Positions 46,669-56,952 of a stretch of DNA of 64,000 bases are shown piece by piece. The number at the start of each line of letters is the position of its first letter. Positions within the stretch are counted from its first letter, which is position 1. The stretch is from assembly GCA_961205875.1 (NCBI GenBank), contig OY540815.1, positions 4,092,001 through 4,156,000 on the forward strand, written 5' to 3'. The notes under the pieces are model-generated. The model did no database searches and had not been told where the DNA came from. It saw only the letters and a list, made by a program, of their open reading frames with translations. The translations under genes were made by a program, and so were the position numbers. Source of the stretch: Sialis fuliginosa. Taxonomy: Eukaryota > Arthropoda > Insecta > Megaloptera > Sialidae.

Positions 46669-47127
46669 GCAAAATGATGGTCATTTTTGGATTCAGTGTA
46701 CCTAAATTACCCTAGTTGTTGTCTACCCCGCAGCAAAACGGCTATTAACCAGTGTAATCATCCTGTATCGATAGTCGGGAAGAATTATACTTCACTATAT
46801 GTATATAGGTCGATTAAATCAATATTTCTGTGACTCAGAAGTGCCGTTTCATTCTGTTCACAAACATTCACACAAATGACATATTTAATCGGTGTGTTGG
46901 TTAAAGCTACCACTGCTTGGATTTCCTCCAATGCACACATAGTGTAGTCTATTTAATGAAATCCCAATGTTAACGTTAATATGTAATTAATAAGATATGT
47001 ATGTAGCAAACCATTCTATTTAGAGTCAGTAGTGATACTTCAGATACGTGTATGCTGAATTGCTGATATTATAGTTAGTTTGAGAGAATTATGTATCGCC
47101 CTAATCTAATGCCATATTTATATTATA
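46669..47127. other. AT-rich unassigned sequence
   Basis: Nothing recognisable. A locally balanced stretch lies near 46,710-46,780. Confidence 0.35.
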
Positions 47128-48351
47128 CAAGCTGTGCCCGTGGCTTCACTCGCGTGGACTACGAAATTATTGTTTAGGATTTTTGAAAAAATGTAATTGA
47201 ATTAAGTACAAACACGATTAGTTATTATTGTGATAATAACTAATCAAGACTTAATTACCAAACAAAAACGAATCAGAACAAAAAGTACAGATAATTTTTG
47301 TTTTGTTTAAATCTTAAAGTTAATTATTGAAAACAAAATAAACAATTGATGATCAAAAGACAACGGCCGAGCCGAGTACGAATGACGGCCGAGTGCGTGC
47401 AAATCGTTCCCTATACCCCGCCACAACAAGGCATTTATTCTTTAGTTTTTTACCGTATGTAACTAATTTAAAGTTATTTCCTAAACTATACGACAAAATT
47501 AGATGCTGTAAAAATCAAATTATATCTACATTAAGTATTTATGACGATATATTGGATTGTTGGATTTTTAATGTAATTTTGTATTACTATTTTTTTCATC
47601 AAACTATGGAAATGTAAACTGCTGCAATTTTTAATTCGTTATTAAGATCGATATTTTTAAAAGTATATATTTGCAATAGTCTTTTTTTTTTTAATCGAAA
47701 CCTCGATATTATATGAAAATTTTGAAATATTTTCAATGATACATTATTTATTGTATAGTAATTAAAGCAATATATTTCAATTTCATTAAAATCTGTGACA
47801 TTCCTTTTTGTTGATTGTCATAAAATAATATAAAAATCACCTGCTTTTGACAGACATATTGCATTCATGCGATCAAAAAAAAATTCAATATAATATATCT
47901 ATAGTAAAATAAATTCAAAATTGGTAATAAAGTATTGAAAATGTAAATTATTAAACGTAAAAATCGTACAATCTCATTTTTAGAACATAATATTTGAAGT
48001 GTATAAGGAACTATTGAACTAAAAGAACGGAGTGCATACGAACTAATTCCTCTAGTTCTCGTGTGGGAGCGCTCTTTTGAACTAGTTCGTTCGTGAACTA
48101 CACAAGTCTAATTTTTAGATCTTTTGATTCTACAATTCTACACAATTATTTACTACATTATTTTGTTCAATATATAACGGTTTAGGCAGCGTGTTGCAAA
48201 AGACTGACTTGATATGGTAACAAAATATATCCTATAACCTGGCCAGAGAACATAACATATCTATGAATAAATAACACGTAAATCGGATAAGTGGTTCTCA
48301 AGTTATAAGCGCACTAACGGACAGACAGACGTTGAGATTTATATATATTAA
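47128..48351 (+). repeat. Dispersed family G, expanded copy
   Basis: The head agctgtgcccgtggcttc and the tail gcgcactaacggacagac with its TA run are intact. The interior from about 47,550 to 48,115 has no counterpart in the other copies and includes a GAACGAA-rich patch (48,020-48,112), so at least one other insertion is present. Confidence 0.6.
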
Positions 48352-48357
48352 AGACTA

Positions 48358-48435
48358 TGTAGCTGTGCCAACGACTTCGCTCGCTTAAATATAAAAGTTA
48401 GGTATATGGTATCGCGGTGTTTATTTTAGATCTTT
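48358..48435 (+). repeat. Family G, second head fragment
   Basis: A further head (tagctgtgccaacgacttcg) follows directly on the previous copy, with a short tail taaatataaaagttaggta, suggesting a tandem or truncated insertion. Confidence 0.5.
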
Positions 48436-48575
48436 TTATTCTATAACGTCTACGTAAAGACGCCATGAGAATCGGGTCCATTGTCTACGTAACTAACTAT
48501 TATCAATAATTATGTTTTATATAACAGTATGGAATTCCTCAAGGCGCGAATTCTACTCGCACTTGTCCATTTTTG
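48436..48575 (-). repeat. Family C, terminal fragment
   Basis: It has ctacgtaaagacgcc, tctacgtaactaactatt and ggcgcgaattctactcgc and ends cacttgtcc, the inverse of the 26.7-kb copy's first 140 bp. Confidence 0.65.
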
Positions 48576-48699
48576 GCTTTCGATAATTAAACAAATCTAG
48601 TACCAATATAAACGGACTAACGTCGATCCTTTTGATTAAATATTAATACAAAATTATTTTCACAAACCTGAACTCGAACGGAATCGCTATATTTCAAAG

Positions 48700-48965
48700 T
48701 AAACGAACCTAAATCTTTTTCATGATATATTTGCATTTAAATGTCGTTATCAAAGCGTCCCCTTCCCCCTTCTACTTTCTAAACTGTCGATGCAAAAAAT
48801 CTAAAAAAAATCTAGAATGTAATATTTAGTTAGTACTTTCAATGAAAATTATAACGAACACTGTAGCTAGAATAGTTTATAAAAAAATTGAAATAACTCT
48901 TGTTTATAAATCGTAATGACTACGGAAACCTATTATGTGCGTGCCCAATACGCACTTGGCTGTTT
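48700..48965 (-). repeat. Family A, truncated copy
   Basis: The plus strand has catgatatatttgcattt, gtacttttcaatgaaaa-type and cgtgcccaatacgcacttgg. The distal half with the CCGTCTG words is missing. Confidence 0.65.
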
Positions 48966-49460
48966 TATTTAATATCAGATTCTTTTTCACATTCCATTTT
49001 AAAGTTTAGATTCGAAAATTAAAATATTATATGTCCAAAAATATATCACTATATAGAAGTTCAACTGTATGCCATTTTAAAAAAAATCCTCACGTTTACG
49101 TGAGTCAAGTAAATATTACAATGGCAAATGTTCTCAGTTCAACTATTTGTTTGACCGAATACCAATAGATGGTAGTAGTTGTCGAGGGTCCGTGGCTAAA
49201 GTTTGGGATACTCGTCAGATCAAACTAAACACTAACTTTGTGGAAGCTGATACACACATACACGCACACACACACGCAAGCAACCAATGTTGAGTTCAGT
49301 TCAAAGTTGTTTTCGGTCTCAAGGGACAATGAATACTGCACAATGAATGCGGAATACAATATTATTATATGTTATTCAATCAAGCAGTTGTTTTGCTGTC
49401 ATTTTCAATTGTCAAGATTATTGTCTGTTATAAGATGTTAAATAAAATTTACATATGTTT
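48966..49460. other. Unassigned sequence with CA microsatellite
   Basis: A CA-type run lies at about 49,250-49,277. A 67-codon frame that crosses it has no domain. Confidence 0.4.
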
Positions 49461-49482
49461 AAGGTTATTCGATCATTAGAGC

Positions 49483-49733
49483 CAGTGGCGTTTCGTAGGT
49501 TTCTGCCGCCCGGGGAAAATGGCAAAATTTGCCGCCCCCCCCTACTTTGCAATACTAACTAAATATGAAAATTGAAGATTTTTTTGCTTGAATTTACCGC
49601 TGCGAATCCTCAATTTCGCGCCTTTCTAGTGATTTTGATTACCTTTTTTTGTTGCTACCTGTAATTTGCCGCCCTTAACAAACTGTCACCCTGGGCAAAT
49701 ACCCCCTTTGCCCCCCCCCAAGGTAGGCTACTG
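49483..49733. mobile_element. hAT-type MITE, 251 bp
   Basis: The left end CAGTGGCGTTTCGTAGG corresponds to the right end inverted, CAGTAGCCTACCTTGG. The 8-bp duplication attagagc flanks it (49,475-49,482 and 49,734-49,741). The paralogous sequence at about 41,805 has the undivided site gatcattagagcac in inverse orientation. GC-rich tracts (gccgcccgggg and runs of C) lie just inside both ends, as in the 7.4-kb element. Confidence 0.9.
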
Positions 49734-49741
49734 ATTAGAGC

Positions 49742-50325
49742 AATGTATAGATAAAAGTCTAAAAATTTAATATGTTATTTATGGATAGCTCATATATTTT
49801 ACTATTTTTTTTTTAAATATTGGACGTATGATCTTTGAGTAATTGGATATTAAAAATAGAGTTTTTAATGCATGGTAAAGGAGAGGATTCGCTGGAAGTG
49901 TTCTATTTATTGAAATTCTACACAAAAATTCTGTACAGAGACGTTTTAAACACTGATTATTCAAAACTTTAACCATATTAAATACTGTGCCTAACATAGG
50001 GAAAAATTCAAGAACTATATACTAGTTAAAAATCAAAAAGCCCTCTTGCCACATACATACCCGGTCTAAATATTCATTGGTTGATAATTGAAATCAATAA
50101 CACGTATTAATACTAAACCTATAGTCAAATTTCATTACTGTATCACAATAGGTTCTTCAAATATCAAATAAAAACTAATTTTAGTCTGTAGTTCCAAAAA
50201 GAAGAATTTCTGTGTATATAAACTTTTTTGTTTAAAATATTTTTCTCGATCAACTGTTTAAGTTTGTTCCACCTGATATAACTCGACCAATATATAACGG
50301 AGATTTTGATTTCATGTATGTATTA
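49742..50325. other. Rest of the repeat shared with 41.7 kb, then unassigned
   Basis: The first 120 bp continue the match to the inverse of 41,640-41,780 (tatggatagctcatatat, aatattggacgta). After that no repeat or gene is recognised; a 72-codon minus-strand frame at 49,779-49,997 has no domain. Confidence 0.45.
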
Positions 50326-50335
50326 GAGCTGGGCG

Positions 50336-50785
50336 CGTGAGTAATTTTTCCTCACGACCACGCACGCTCAAGAGAAAAAATTTTTAGTCACGCCCGTTCA
50401 CTTACGGTTACAAAAAAAGTATCCACGCTCACGAATTCTATTTTTTACTCACACACGGCGGGTCACGCTCGTGACCCGATTTAATCTAATTGTTGTAAAT
50501 AAAATTTTGAAATGATGAAAATTAATGTTTTTACGTGCAATATATTGTGTTGTATATTTTATTTTCATATTATTTTCTTCTAAATTACATTCTAGTACAG
50601 AACAGTAATAGCAAACAAAACAATTAAAAAAATATATTTTTTTGGTGTTCTGATATAGTTGGCAATACTGACCATGTGAAAGTACTTCTAAAAATAACAT
50701 TTATTTTTTATATATAGCTCACACTCACGTGTGTCACGGCCGAGACTCGACGTGACCCGAAAAATTCACGGTCCGCGCCCAGCTC
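50336..50785. mobile_element. TIR element with GAGCTGGGCGCG ends, 450 bp
   Basis: The ends are gagctgggcgcgtgag and, inverted, gagctgggcgcggacc. A 10-bp direct repeat gtatgtatta lies at the left border (50,326-50,335) and 2 bp outside the right border (50,788-50,797). The terminal thirds are rich in cacgctcacg and gtcacgctcgtgac words, while the middle is AT-rich. Likely hAT-like, but not certain. Confidence 0.65.
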
Positions 50786-50797
50786 AAGTATGTATTA

Positions 50798-51220
50798 ATG
50801 TATTTATTAACATTAGTTAATAAAATGTTTCAGATGTAAATTACGTGTTTTTGTTTAAAAAGAAAATAAAGCCACTAAAAAGAGACCGTCTCAGGGTCAG
50901 CCAAAGTAATTCGTTTTGATCCTTTTGACTGAAACATTTTTGTCTTTGACTTCAAAGTTATGAGATATATTTATCTGGATATCTATCGAGGAATTTGTAT
51001 TATTTTATTTAATCGATTTTTCGACAGGATACAAAGTATATTTATGTCTTCTCTCAGGATACAAGCTATCTCCCTGCCAAATTTCATGAAGATCGGTTTA
51101 GCGGTTTAGCCGTTTAGCCGTGAAAAGGTAACAAACAGATAGGCAGACACAGTTACTTTCGCATTAATAATGTTTTAATAAATAAATTGTATCTACATAT
51201 ACATATATAATATATACTAC
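50798..51220. other. Unassigned sequence
   Basis: The stretch at 51,040-51,150 (gccaaatttcatgaagatcg, gcggtttagccgtttagccg, aacagataggcagacac) resembles the tails of dispersed insect repeats but belongs to none of the families here. Confidence 0.35.
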
Positions 51221-51222
51221 TA

Positions 51223-51464
51223 GGGTGTGTCAAAAAAAATCGAATTTTTCCTCGCTCTCGTTACGAAATAAAAATAAATAAATCCCCTACAAGGATTACC
51301 CTGTTGTTCAATTTTAAGAGGTGTCACAAGAGGTCAAACGGGACCTCACCTTCCGGTACCTCTTAAAATTGAACTACAGAGTACTCCGTCGGCGAGAATT
51401 TATTTTAGGCCAAAAACTAACGTATTTCGTAACGAGAGCAAAATATATTTTTTTTGATACACCC
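51223..51464. mobile_element. Palindromic MITE, 242 bp, TA flanks
   Basis: The ends gggtgtgtcaaaaaaaatcg and, inverted, gggtgtatcaaaaaaaa are followed by tcgctctcgttacgaaata and its inverse. TA borders both ends (51,221-51,222 and 51,465-51,466). The centre repeats caattttaagaggt and acctcttaaaattg in opposite orientation. Confidence 0.8.
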
Positions 51465-51869
51465 TAATATACCTACACATTACACAGATTTCTTACTAGA
51501 TGAAAAATGGAAAAAAAATATTACGGTTATTGCCATAAATTGAAAGCTGAAAATGATAGAGTGTGAAAATAAAGCTAAGAAGTTGATATTTGGGCAATCA
51601 AAAACGATTCGATATTGATTAAGAGAGAGTATTTGCACCATATACACAAAATTAACGATTACGGAGAAATGATATAAGTAATTTAGTGGTAATTTCCTTG
51701 GACGAACTTCAAAATGAATCATCCGTTTAATTTGTTTGTTCACCAGATTGATATTTATTTAATGATTTATGATTCAAGGAATATAATATATTGTGAATTA
51801 ATAACAGTGTTAAAGTTATATTCTGATTTTGAAGCTACCCTACATTTAATTAAAAATTATATGGGTCAT

Positions 51870-52470
51870 TCTTAGTCAACTTTATCAGAGAAAAACGCTA
51901 CTTTTACGGATTATTCACATATGTTGTTAAAACTGCTCAAATAAAAAAAGTTTCATTCATCATTTTGCAAAATATTGCGTTTTTTGGAAACTACGCGTAT
52001 TTTAATTTTTGATTAAATGACGCATAATATATAAATTTAAATAATAATTTTTATCTCCGGATGTTTTTGAAGCCGATATAAATATGTACACCTTAAAATT
52101 TGCAGGGATGATAAAGAATACTATAAGCAATATTTGTGATTTTTTTCACATTTTTAAATACCCGACCACATCTTCAAATTTCAAAATAAAAATTAATTTT
52201 ACAAAAAATAATAACAACAATTTTTACATAAAGACGGACAAAATGTACAAAAAGAGTAACTAAAAAACTAACTAAAAAAAGTCAATTTGCTACGATAAGT
52301 ACATCCGGAGATAAAAATTATTATTTAAATGCATATATACGTCATTTCATCAAAAAATTAAAATACACGTAGTTTCCAAAAAACGTTAAACGATTGTTTT
52401 TTTCCAGCTTCATGAAATTTATACAAAAATCTTCCTAACCTAAATCTTTCTCGTGAAACATTCTATCCAT
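51870..52470. mobile_element. Foldback element with ~110-bp arms
   Basis: The left arm at about 51,960-52,065 (gcgttttttggaaactacg, ttaattttttgattaaatga, atctccggatg) is mirrored at about 52,300-52,400 (catccggagataaaaatt, tcatcaaaaaattaaaa, cgtagtttccaaaaaacg). The outer borders are not clear. Non-coding. Confidence 0.6.
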
Positions 52471-52917
52471 TAATGAAAACCGGAATAAAATAATTACTGA
52501 GAAAATCGTTCACAGATAAATAGACGTAGCGAGGGACTTTGATTTATACTACATATGTGTAGATAAATTTGTATTATTCTAGCATTTTTAATTATTCCAT
52601 AAAACTTTACTAACGACTAACTTTTAAATAAAATGAAAACTTCAAAATCGCTAAAAATAAACATTGTCTTTATCGAAATTATGAATAATGTGAAAAAATA
52701 TTTCAAACTGCCGTTTCCTTTCGAACACATTTTTTCCGCAACAAAGTAGTTGATCAAATAGTGATCAAACACCACTAACTCATTATTAAGGACCTAAGTT
52801 TATCTAGAAATATAATAAAAATCGTAATTTATTATTTCAAAACAATATTTGTAGAAAAACAGCGGTATAAATCTAATCTACGTCCTTTACTCCCTTAACC
52901 TGACCCTCTTTCATTTG

Positions 52918-53175
52918 TTTTACTAACGCACACACACACGCACACACATCGCTACTGTATGACGTAAACAACACCTTTTATGACGTCGACATCTATTTTT
53001 ATTTAGAAAATTGCACGGTTGGGCTGTTTCGCATGGTCATGTGCATTTCCAGGTAGCTTCACATCCTGTCTCTTTGACAACGTTTCGGTCGAATCCTATT
53101 GGCCATCTTCAGCTCTAATCGTGCAATGTTCAAAATAATTATTTCATAAAAAGTGGGTGTGTGCGTTAGAAGTTA
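52918..53175. mobile_element. Inverted-repeat remnant with hammerhead, locus 5
   Basis: Outer ends ctaacgcacacacac and gtgggtgtgtgcgttag are inverse, and so are aaattgcacggtt and taatcgtgcaatg further in. The hammerhead-like core lies between, on the minus strand. No coding sequence; a Penelope-like origin is inferred from the ribozyme. Confidence 0.5.
53064..53118 (-). ncRNA. Hammerhead-like motif, stem II degraded
   Basis: The minus strand has CTGAAGA (53,112-53,106) and GACC-GAAAC (from 53,090), followed by gtt and the cleavage triplet GTC ending at 53,076; AC and GT would form the minimal stem III. The 19-nt stem II arm between the cores (tggccaataggattcgacc) pairs poorly and stem I is not evident. 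Probably derived from, but no longer, an active ribozyme. Confidence 0.4.
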
Positions 53176-53189
53176 TAGCGTCGATTACA

Positions 53190-53500
53190 TTGAACGAGTT
53201 TACAAGCTTACAAGCTGCTTGTAAACAATTTGCTACAAAAGTTGAAAACCGGGTTACTTTACTCGCTGGCTTGTAGGCTTGTTAGCTTCTTAGCTTGTAA
53301 ACTAGCCGTGTGTCATCATAGTAGCTAGTTCGCTAGCTGCTAATATCTCGGTGATTCCTGGTTTCAGTGTCTATAAAATGTATTCACAACACGTGGTTTA
53401 CTCGCTAGCTAGTTGGCTACTGAGCGAGTGGAAATTTTTGTGTGTCATCATCACTATCTTACAAGCTAGCCAGCTTATAACATGGTGGATTGCTGTATTT
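53190..53500. repeat. Stretch dense in AGCT and AAGCTT palindromic words
   Basis: It is built from acaagcttacaagctgcttg, ggcttgttagcttcttagc, agctagttcgctagctgc and gctagctagttggct. Two halves echo one another: actcgctggcttgtagg with gtgtgtcatcatagtag, and actcgctagctagttgg with gtgtgtcatcatcacta. Probably a low-complexity hairpin element. A 65-codon frame at 53,351-53,548 is incidental. Confidence 0.55.
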
Positions 53501-54329
53501 TGCGTTTTTATTTTAATAAAAATCATATTAATCTCGCTATTAATATAAAAATAAATACATTTTTTAGAATCTTTTTAACTTATTTCATTATTTAAAATCA
53601 TAATTTCAGTGATACATTGTTACTGGCATCATCTTATACAGATATGTGTAATTTTCAAATATACGTACCTACATAAAAAACCTTATTTGCTCGCTGAAAA
53701 TATCCTCTTTTACTCTCCCAAAAATTTTTTGAGAGACATTTTTTTAAAAGGGCAAAATATTTGATTGAATTTGGTAGCTCGTGTTCATAAATGAGTTTGA
53801 TATCACTGCCGTAGTGTATAAAGAACAACTCCAATATCCTGTACGTTTAAAAACACTTAATTTTTTATTTTGGGCATATCTCTACATAATATATACTAGA
53901 ATGTGTGTAGAACATACTCTACATGTAGTATAGTTTTTATGTGAACATAAACTTTTTCAAGATTAGAGCCTTAAACCCCATTTCCTAGCACGATTTATCA
54001 CATAAATTGCCAGTTTAATATTAGAATTTTTATATTAAATATACGAAACAACATTATATTTAATCTGAGTTTATTAGAACTTAATTAAGTATACTTACTA
54101 AATTAAATTTAATAGTAAAATACATTTCTACAGATTCTTATATTAAAAGGAATTTAATTTTCTGCAATGAAAAATGTCACGGGTCATGAATTCAATTCTC
54201 GCTCCCACTCCTTTCATTTTGGTCCAATTAAATTAACCTCTTAGAGATTGTAATACTAAATGAAAAAAAGTGCTTTATAAAAATGTTCGTGTATAATTTG
54301 ACATTCAATACAATAAATATAATATTATC
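53501..54329. other. AT-rich unassigned sequence
   Basis: A locally tRNA-like word (attcaattctcgctccc) lies at about 54,190-54,206 but no A box precedes it. Nothing else is recognised. Confidence 0.4.
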
Positions 54330-54425
54330 TACGACATGGGCTGAAAAGTCTTTAGCCTAACAATGAATAAACGATTTTTTAAATGAAAAAACTCTTTTAT
54401 TCTTCGACATAATCTCCATCTAGAG

Positions 54426-55442
54426 CAGGCCTGCACAACATACGGCCCGCGAAGACTTTGGTGAAAATTCATAATATTATAAATTAAAAATAATATTCCC
54501 TAGCTTATTGATTTATAATATAAAGGTACCTTATGAAGGTACATAGCAGGTGTTTTTTTAAAGACTTTCCAGTGGATTATTTCCAAAATAACGAATTTTG
54601 AGAAAAAATGTATCAGACAAAAGTTTCGTGGTTTTGAAGGGGCTAAATATTGATATTATGGGGTGAGCTTAGAAAGATCACTTTGATGGGTTTTCAGGTT
54701 CAACTTTTCTTTTTCAAATCTTATGATATATATTTTTTGTTGTAGATTAGTAATTTAAGAGATACTTAAACTAAACAACTTTTGCTTGAAACATTTTTAA
54801 TGAAAATGTAAATTTTTAATTATAAGAAGCAAACCAAAGAAAACTTTCTGAATTTTCCATAGTTTTTTACTCGAAAATTACAATTTTTTTAAATAATCGC
54901 AAGAGGTAAAAAGTACTTAGTTTTGTGTAATGTAAAATTTCAGATTTTTTTTTAATAAAAAAATTGCATGAAAAAATTATTTTTTTTTTTAAAAACAATT
55001 CTCCGAGAATCCTTGCTTAGTTCTAAGTAAAAATTATAGAAAATCCAGAAATTTCTCTTTGGTTTGCCTCATATTATAAAAAATTGACATTTTCAGAAAA
55101 AAAATTTCAATCAAAAGTTGTTCATTTTATCTCTTAAATTAGTTATTTGCCACAAAAAATATAAGTTTAGATATTAAAAAGAAAAGTTGAACCTGAAAAC
55201 CCATAAAATTTTTGTCCGAAACATTTTTTCTGATAATTTTTTATTTTGGAAATAATCCGCTGGAAAGTTTAAAAAACACTCGGCATACAGAAAAATAATA
55301 TAAATATTTATTTCATTTTTAAATAATTAAATAATATTATTATTTTCCTAATAGCTTTCCCCCTGCCCTATTTTCTTTCGGCCCGTACAAGTTTTTCATA
55401 AAGTATTACGACCCGCCTTACATTTTGAGTTGTGCAGGCCTG
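54426..55442. mobile_element. hAT-type element, 1,017 bp, inside the mariner
   Basis: The terminal repeats are CAGGCCTGCACAAC and its exact inverse GTTGTGCAGGCCTG. The 8-bp duplication atctagag flanks it (54,418-54,425 and 55,443-55,450) and falls just before the end of the mariner transposase. Subterminal ggcccgcgaag and ttcggcccgtac words are typical of this sort of hAT element. It has no transposase; the interior is taken up by a palindromic element. Confidence 0.9.
54546..55283. mobile_element. Palindromic element nested in the hAT
   Basis: Left blocks (caggtgtttttttaaa, ctttccagtggattatttcc, gacaaaagtttcgtgg, gttttcaggttcaacttttc, ggtttgcctc-type) recur in inverse order at the right (gaaaagttgaacctgaaaac, ggaaataatccgctggaaag, aaaaaacactcgg). 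The two arms are about 300 bp each with a short poly-T/A centre near 54,940-54,990. It is the third level of nesting. Confidence 0.7.
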
Positions 55443-56335
55443 ATCTAGAGTAATACACTTGTTCCAACGGTCCTCTAATATTTCGATACCGTTCTTCTAG
55501 TGGTTCGCGTCAAGTCCCTCAAAATAGGCATTTTTTCCAGTTCGACCTCTTCATTAGAGTAAAATCTTTTACTAGAGAGCCATATTTTCAATTTCGAGAA
55601 AAGGTAGTAGTCGCTGGGGGGCAGATCAGGATAATACGGTAGGTGCGAAACCAATTCATAGCGCAATTCCTCAATTTATCGGTCGTAACGTGAGTCTTGT
55701 GAGATATCTTGGTAAAACAGCATTTTTGCTACCTATCGCGCGCAAAGCTTTTTCATATGTAAATATTCATTAAGGATATGACCAACACGTTCTTTTGAGA
55801 TGCCTATGGTATTAGTTAGCCCACTCACTTTCACTTTGCGGTCATTCAACATAATTTCACGAATTTTTCTAATGTTTTCTGGAGTAACTGCCTCATTTGG
55901 CCTTCCTGAACGTGGCACATCATTTGTGCTCGTATAGTCCCGACGAAACTCAGCAAACCAATATTTTACGGTTGAATTAGCTGGGGCAGACGTACCGTAA
56001 CACTTATCAAGCAATTCCTCTGTTTGGGCAATATTTTTTCCCATCAATAAACAATATTTAAACAAAACACGAAATTCACTTTTTTCCACAATTAAAAAAA
56101 TAATAAAAGTAGCGTCACTTCGAAGGCTGTAATTTGTACAAGAGTACATGAAATGTTGACAGTATTCTAGTTAAGGTTGGTACTCTATGGGAAATATATG
56201 GATTTTTTGTTTATGTCGCCATCTGTATGTCAGGACAAATACTTTTGAGCCCATGTAGTATATAATATTCTTTTTAAATATTTTTTCTACTGAATAATTA
56301 GAAAAAAAATAATTTAGTGATTGACTTCAAAAGTA

Positions 56336-56580
56336 ATATATCGTCGGGTTACTGCAAAAACCAGATAAGTCACATTTTATAGTTTCTAAGATATCTGGTC
56401 CTAATTGGTTCAATTTTGGTCAAAGTGGACTTACCTTATTTTTGCACATGCGTACTGAGCCTTTATATCTGTAAGAGATTTATCATGTTTTTACAGTAGA
56501 CGTAGGTAGTGTAGAAATGTACTTAACTAAAAAAATGTAAATAGGAGTTATCTGGTTTTTGCAGTAACCCGACGATATAT
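56336..56580. mobile_element. MITE with near-perfect 33-bp terminal repeats
   Basis: The left end atatatcgtcgggttactgc and then aaaaaccagataa is matched exactly in inverse by ttatctggttttt and gcagtaacccgacgatatat at the right. The interior of about 180 bp is unrelated between the halves. TA-rich borders suggest a Tc1/mariner-type target, but the exact end within atatat cannot be fixed. Confidence 0.8.
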
Positions 56581-56952
56581 AAGGTATACCATATATATAT
56601 AAATATACCAGTCTTGGATCCTTTAAGAGCAAGGTATACTGTTTTTGGAGTAGATGGTCTTATTTTTTGTTATTCTCATGAACTCATGTCACTAAAAACA
56701 TGTACCTTTTTATCAAATCAATTTAATTACCAAAGTCCGCAAATATTTTTTTACATTATAGCCTTTATTTTGTTTATGTTTTTTCTCTCCAGTAATAGAT
56801 AAAGTAAAAAAAAAACAGTAATGGGTTCCCAGTGATGGACACTTGCTAATGATTACTAAATGATAAGAACTACGGCACAAAAGTTACAAAATAACGAATC
56901 GTGAAAGGAACAATGTAAAGCAGATGCTATGATAATGTAATAATTAATAAAT

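Larger units (their letters stand above)
54397..56089 (-). pseudogene. Mariner transposase pseudogene (DD34D family)
   Basis: Read on the minus strand. The N-terminal half begins at GTG (56,087-56,089), where related proteins have the start codon, and reads EKSEFRVLFKYCLLMGKN. It keeps the DNA-binding helix-turn-helix region and the linker SGRP, up to HMKKLCAR. A stop and an internal deletion follow, removing the segment with the first catalytic aspartate. The next piece is FYQD, where D would be the second catalytic residue, then, after another stop, YYPDLPPSDYYLFSKLK, where the D of PPSD is the third. The last residues DGDYVEE and a stop at 54,397-54,399 lie beyond the hAT insertion. Mariner transposases cut and join at TA; this one is dead several times over. 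Confidence 0.85.
54332..56258 (-). mobile_element. Mariner element, internally deleted, interrupted by a hAT
   Basis: The terminal repeats start CGACATGGGCTGAAAAGTC at the left and, inverted, CTACATGGGCTCAAAAGTA at the right, both next to TA (54,330-54,331 and 56,259-56,260). Without the 1,017-bp hAT and one 8-bp duplication the element is about 0.9 kb, against about 1.3 kb for complete mariners. The transposase frame is on the minus strand. It cannot be autonomous. Confidence 0.9.

Noticed and set aside
54170-54215. tRNA-like B box (attcaattctcgctccc)
   Set aside because: No A box at the proper distance, and no pairing T-arm.
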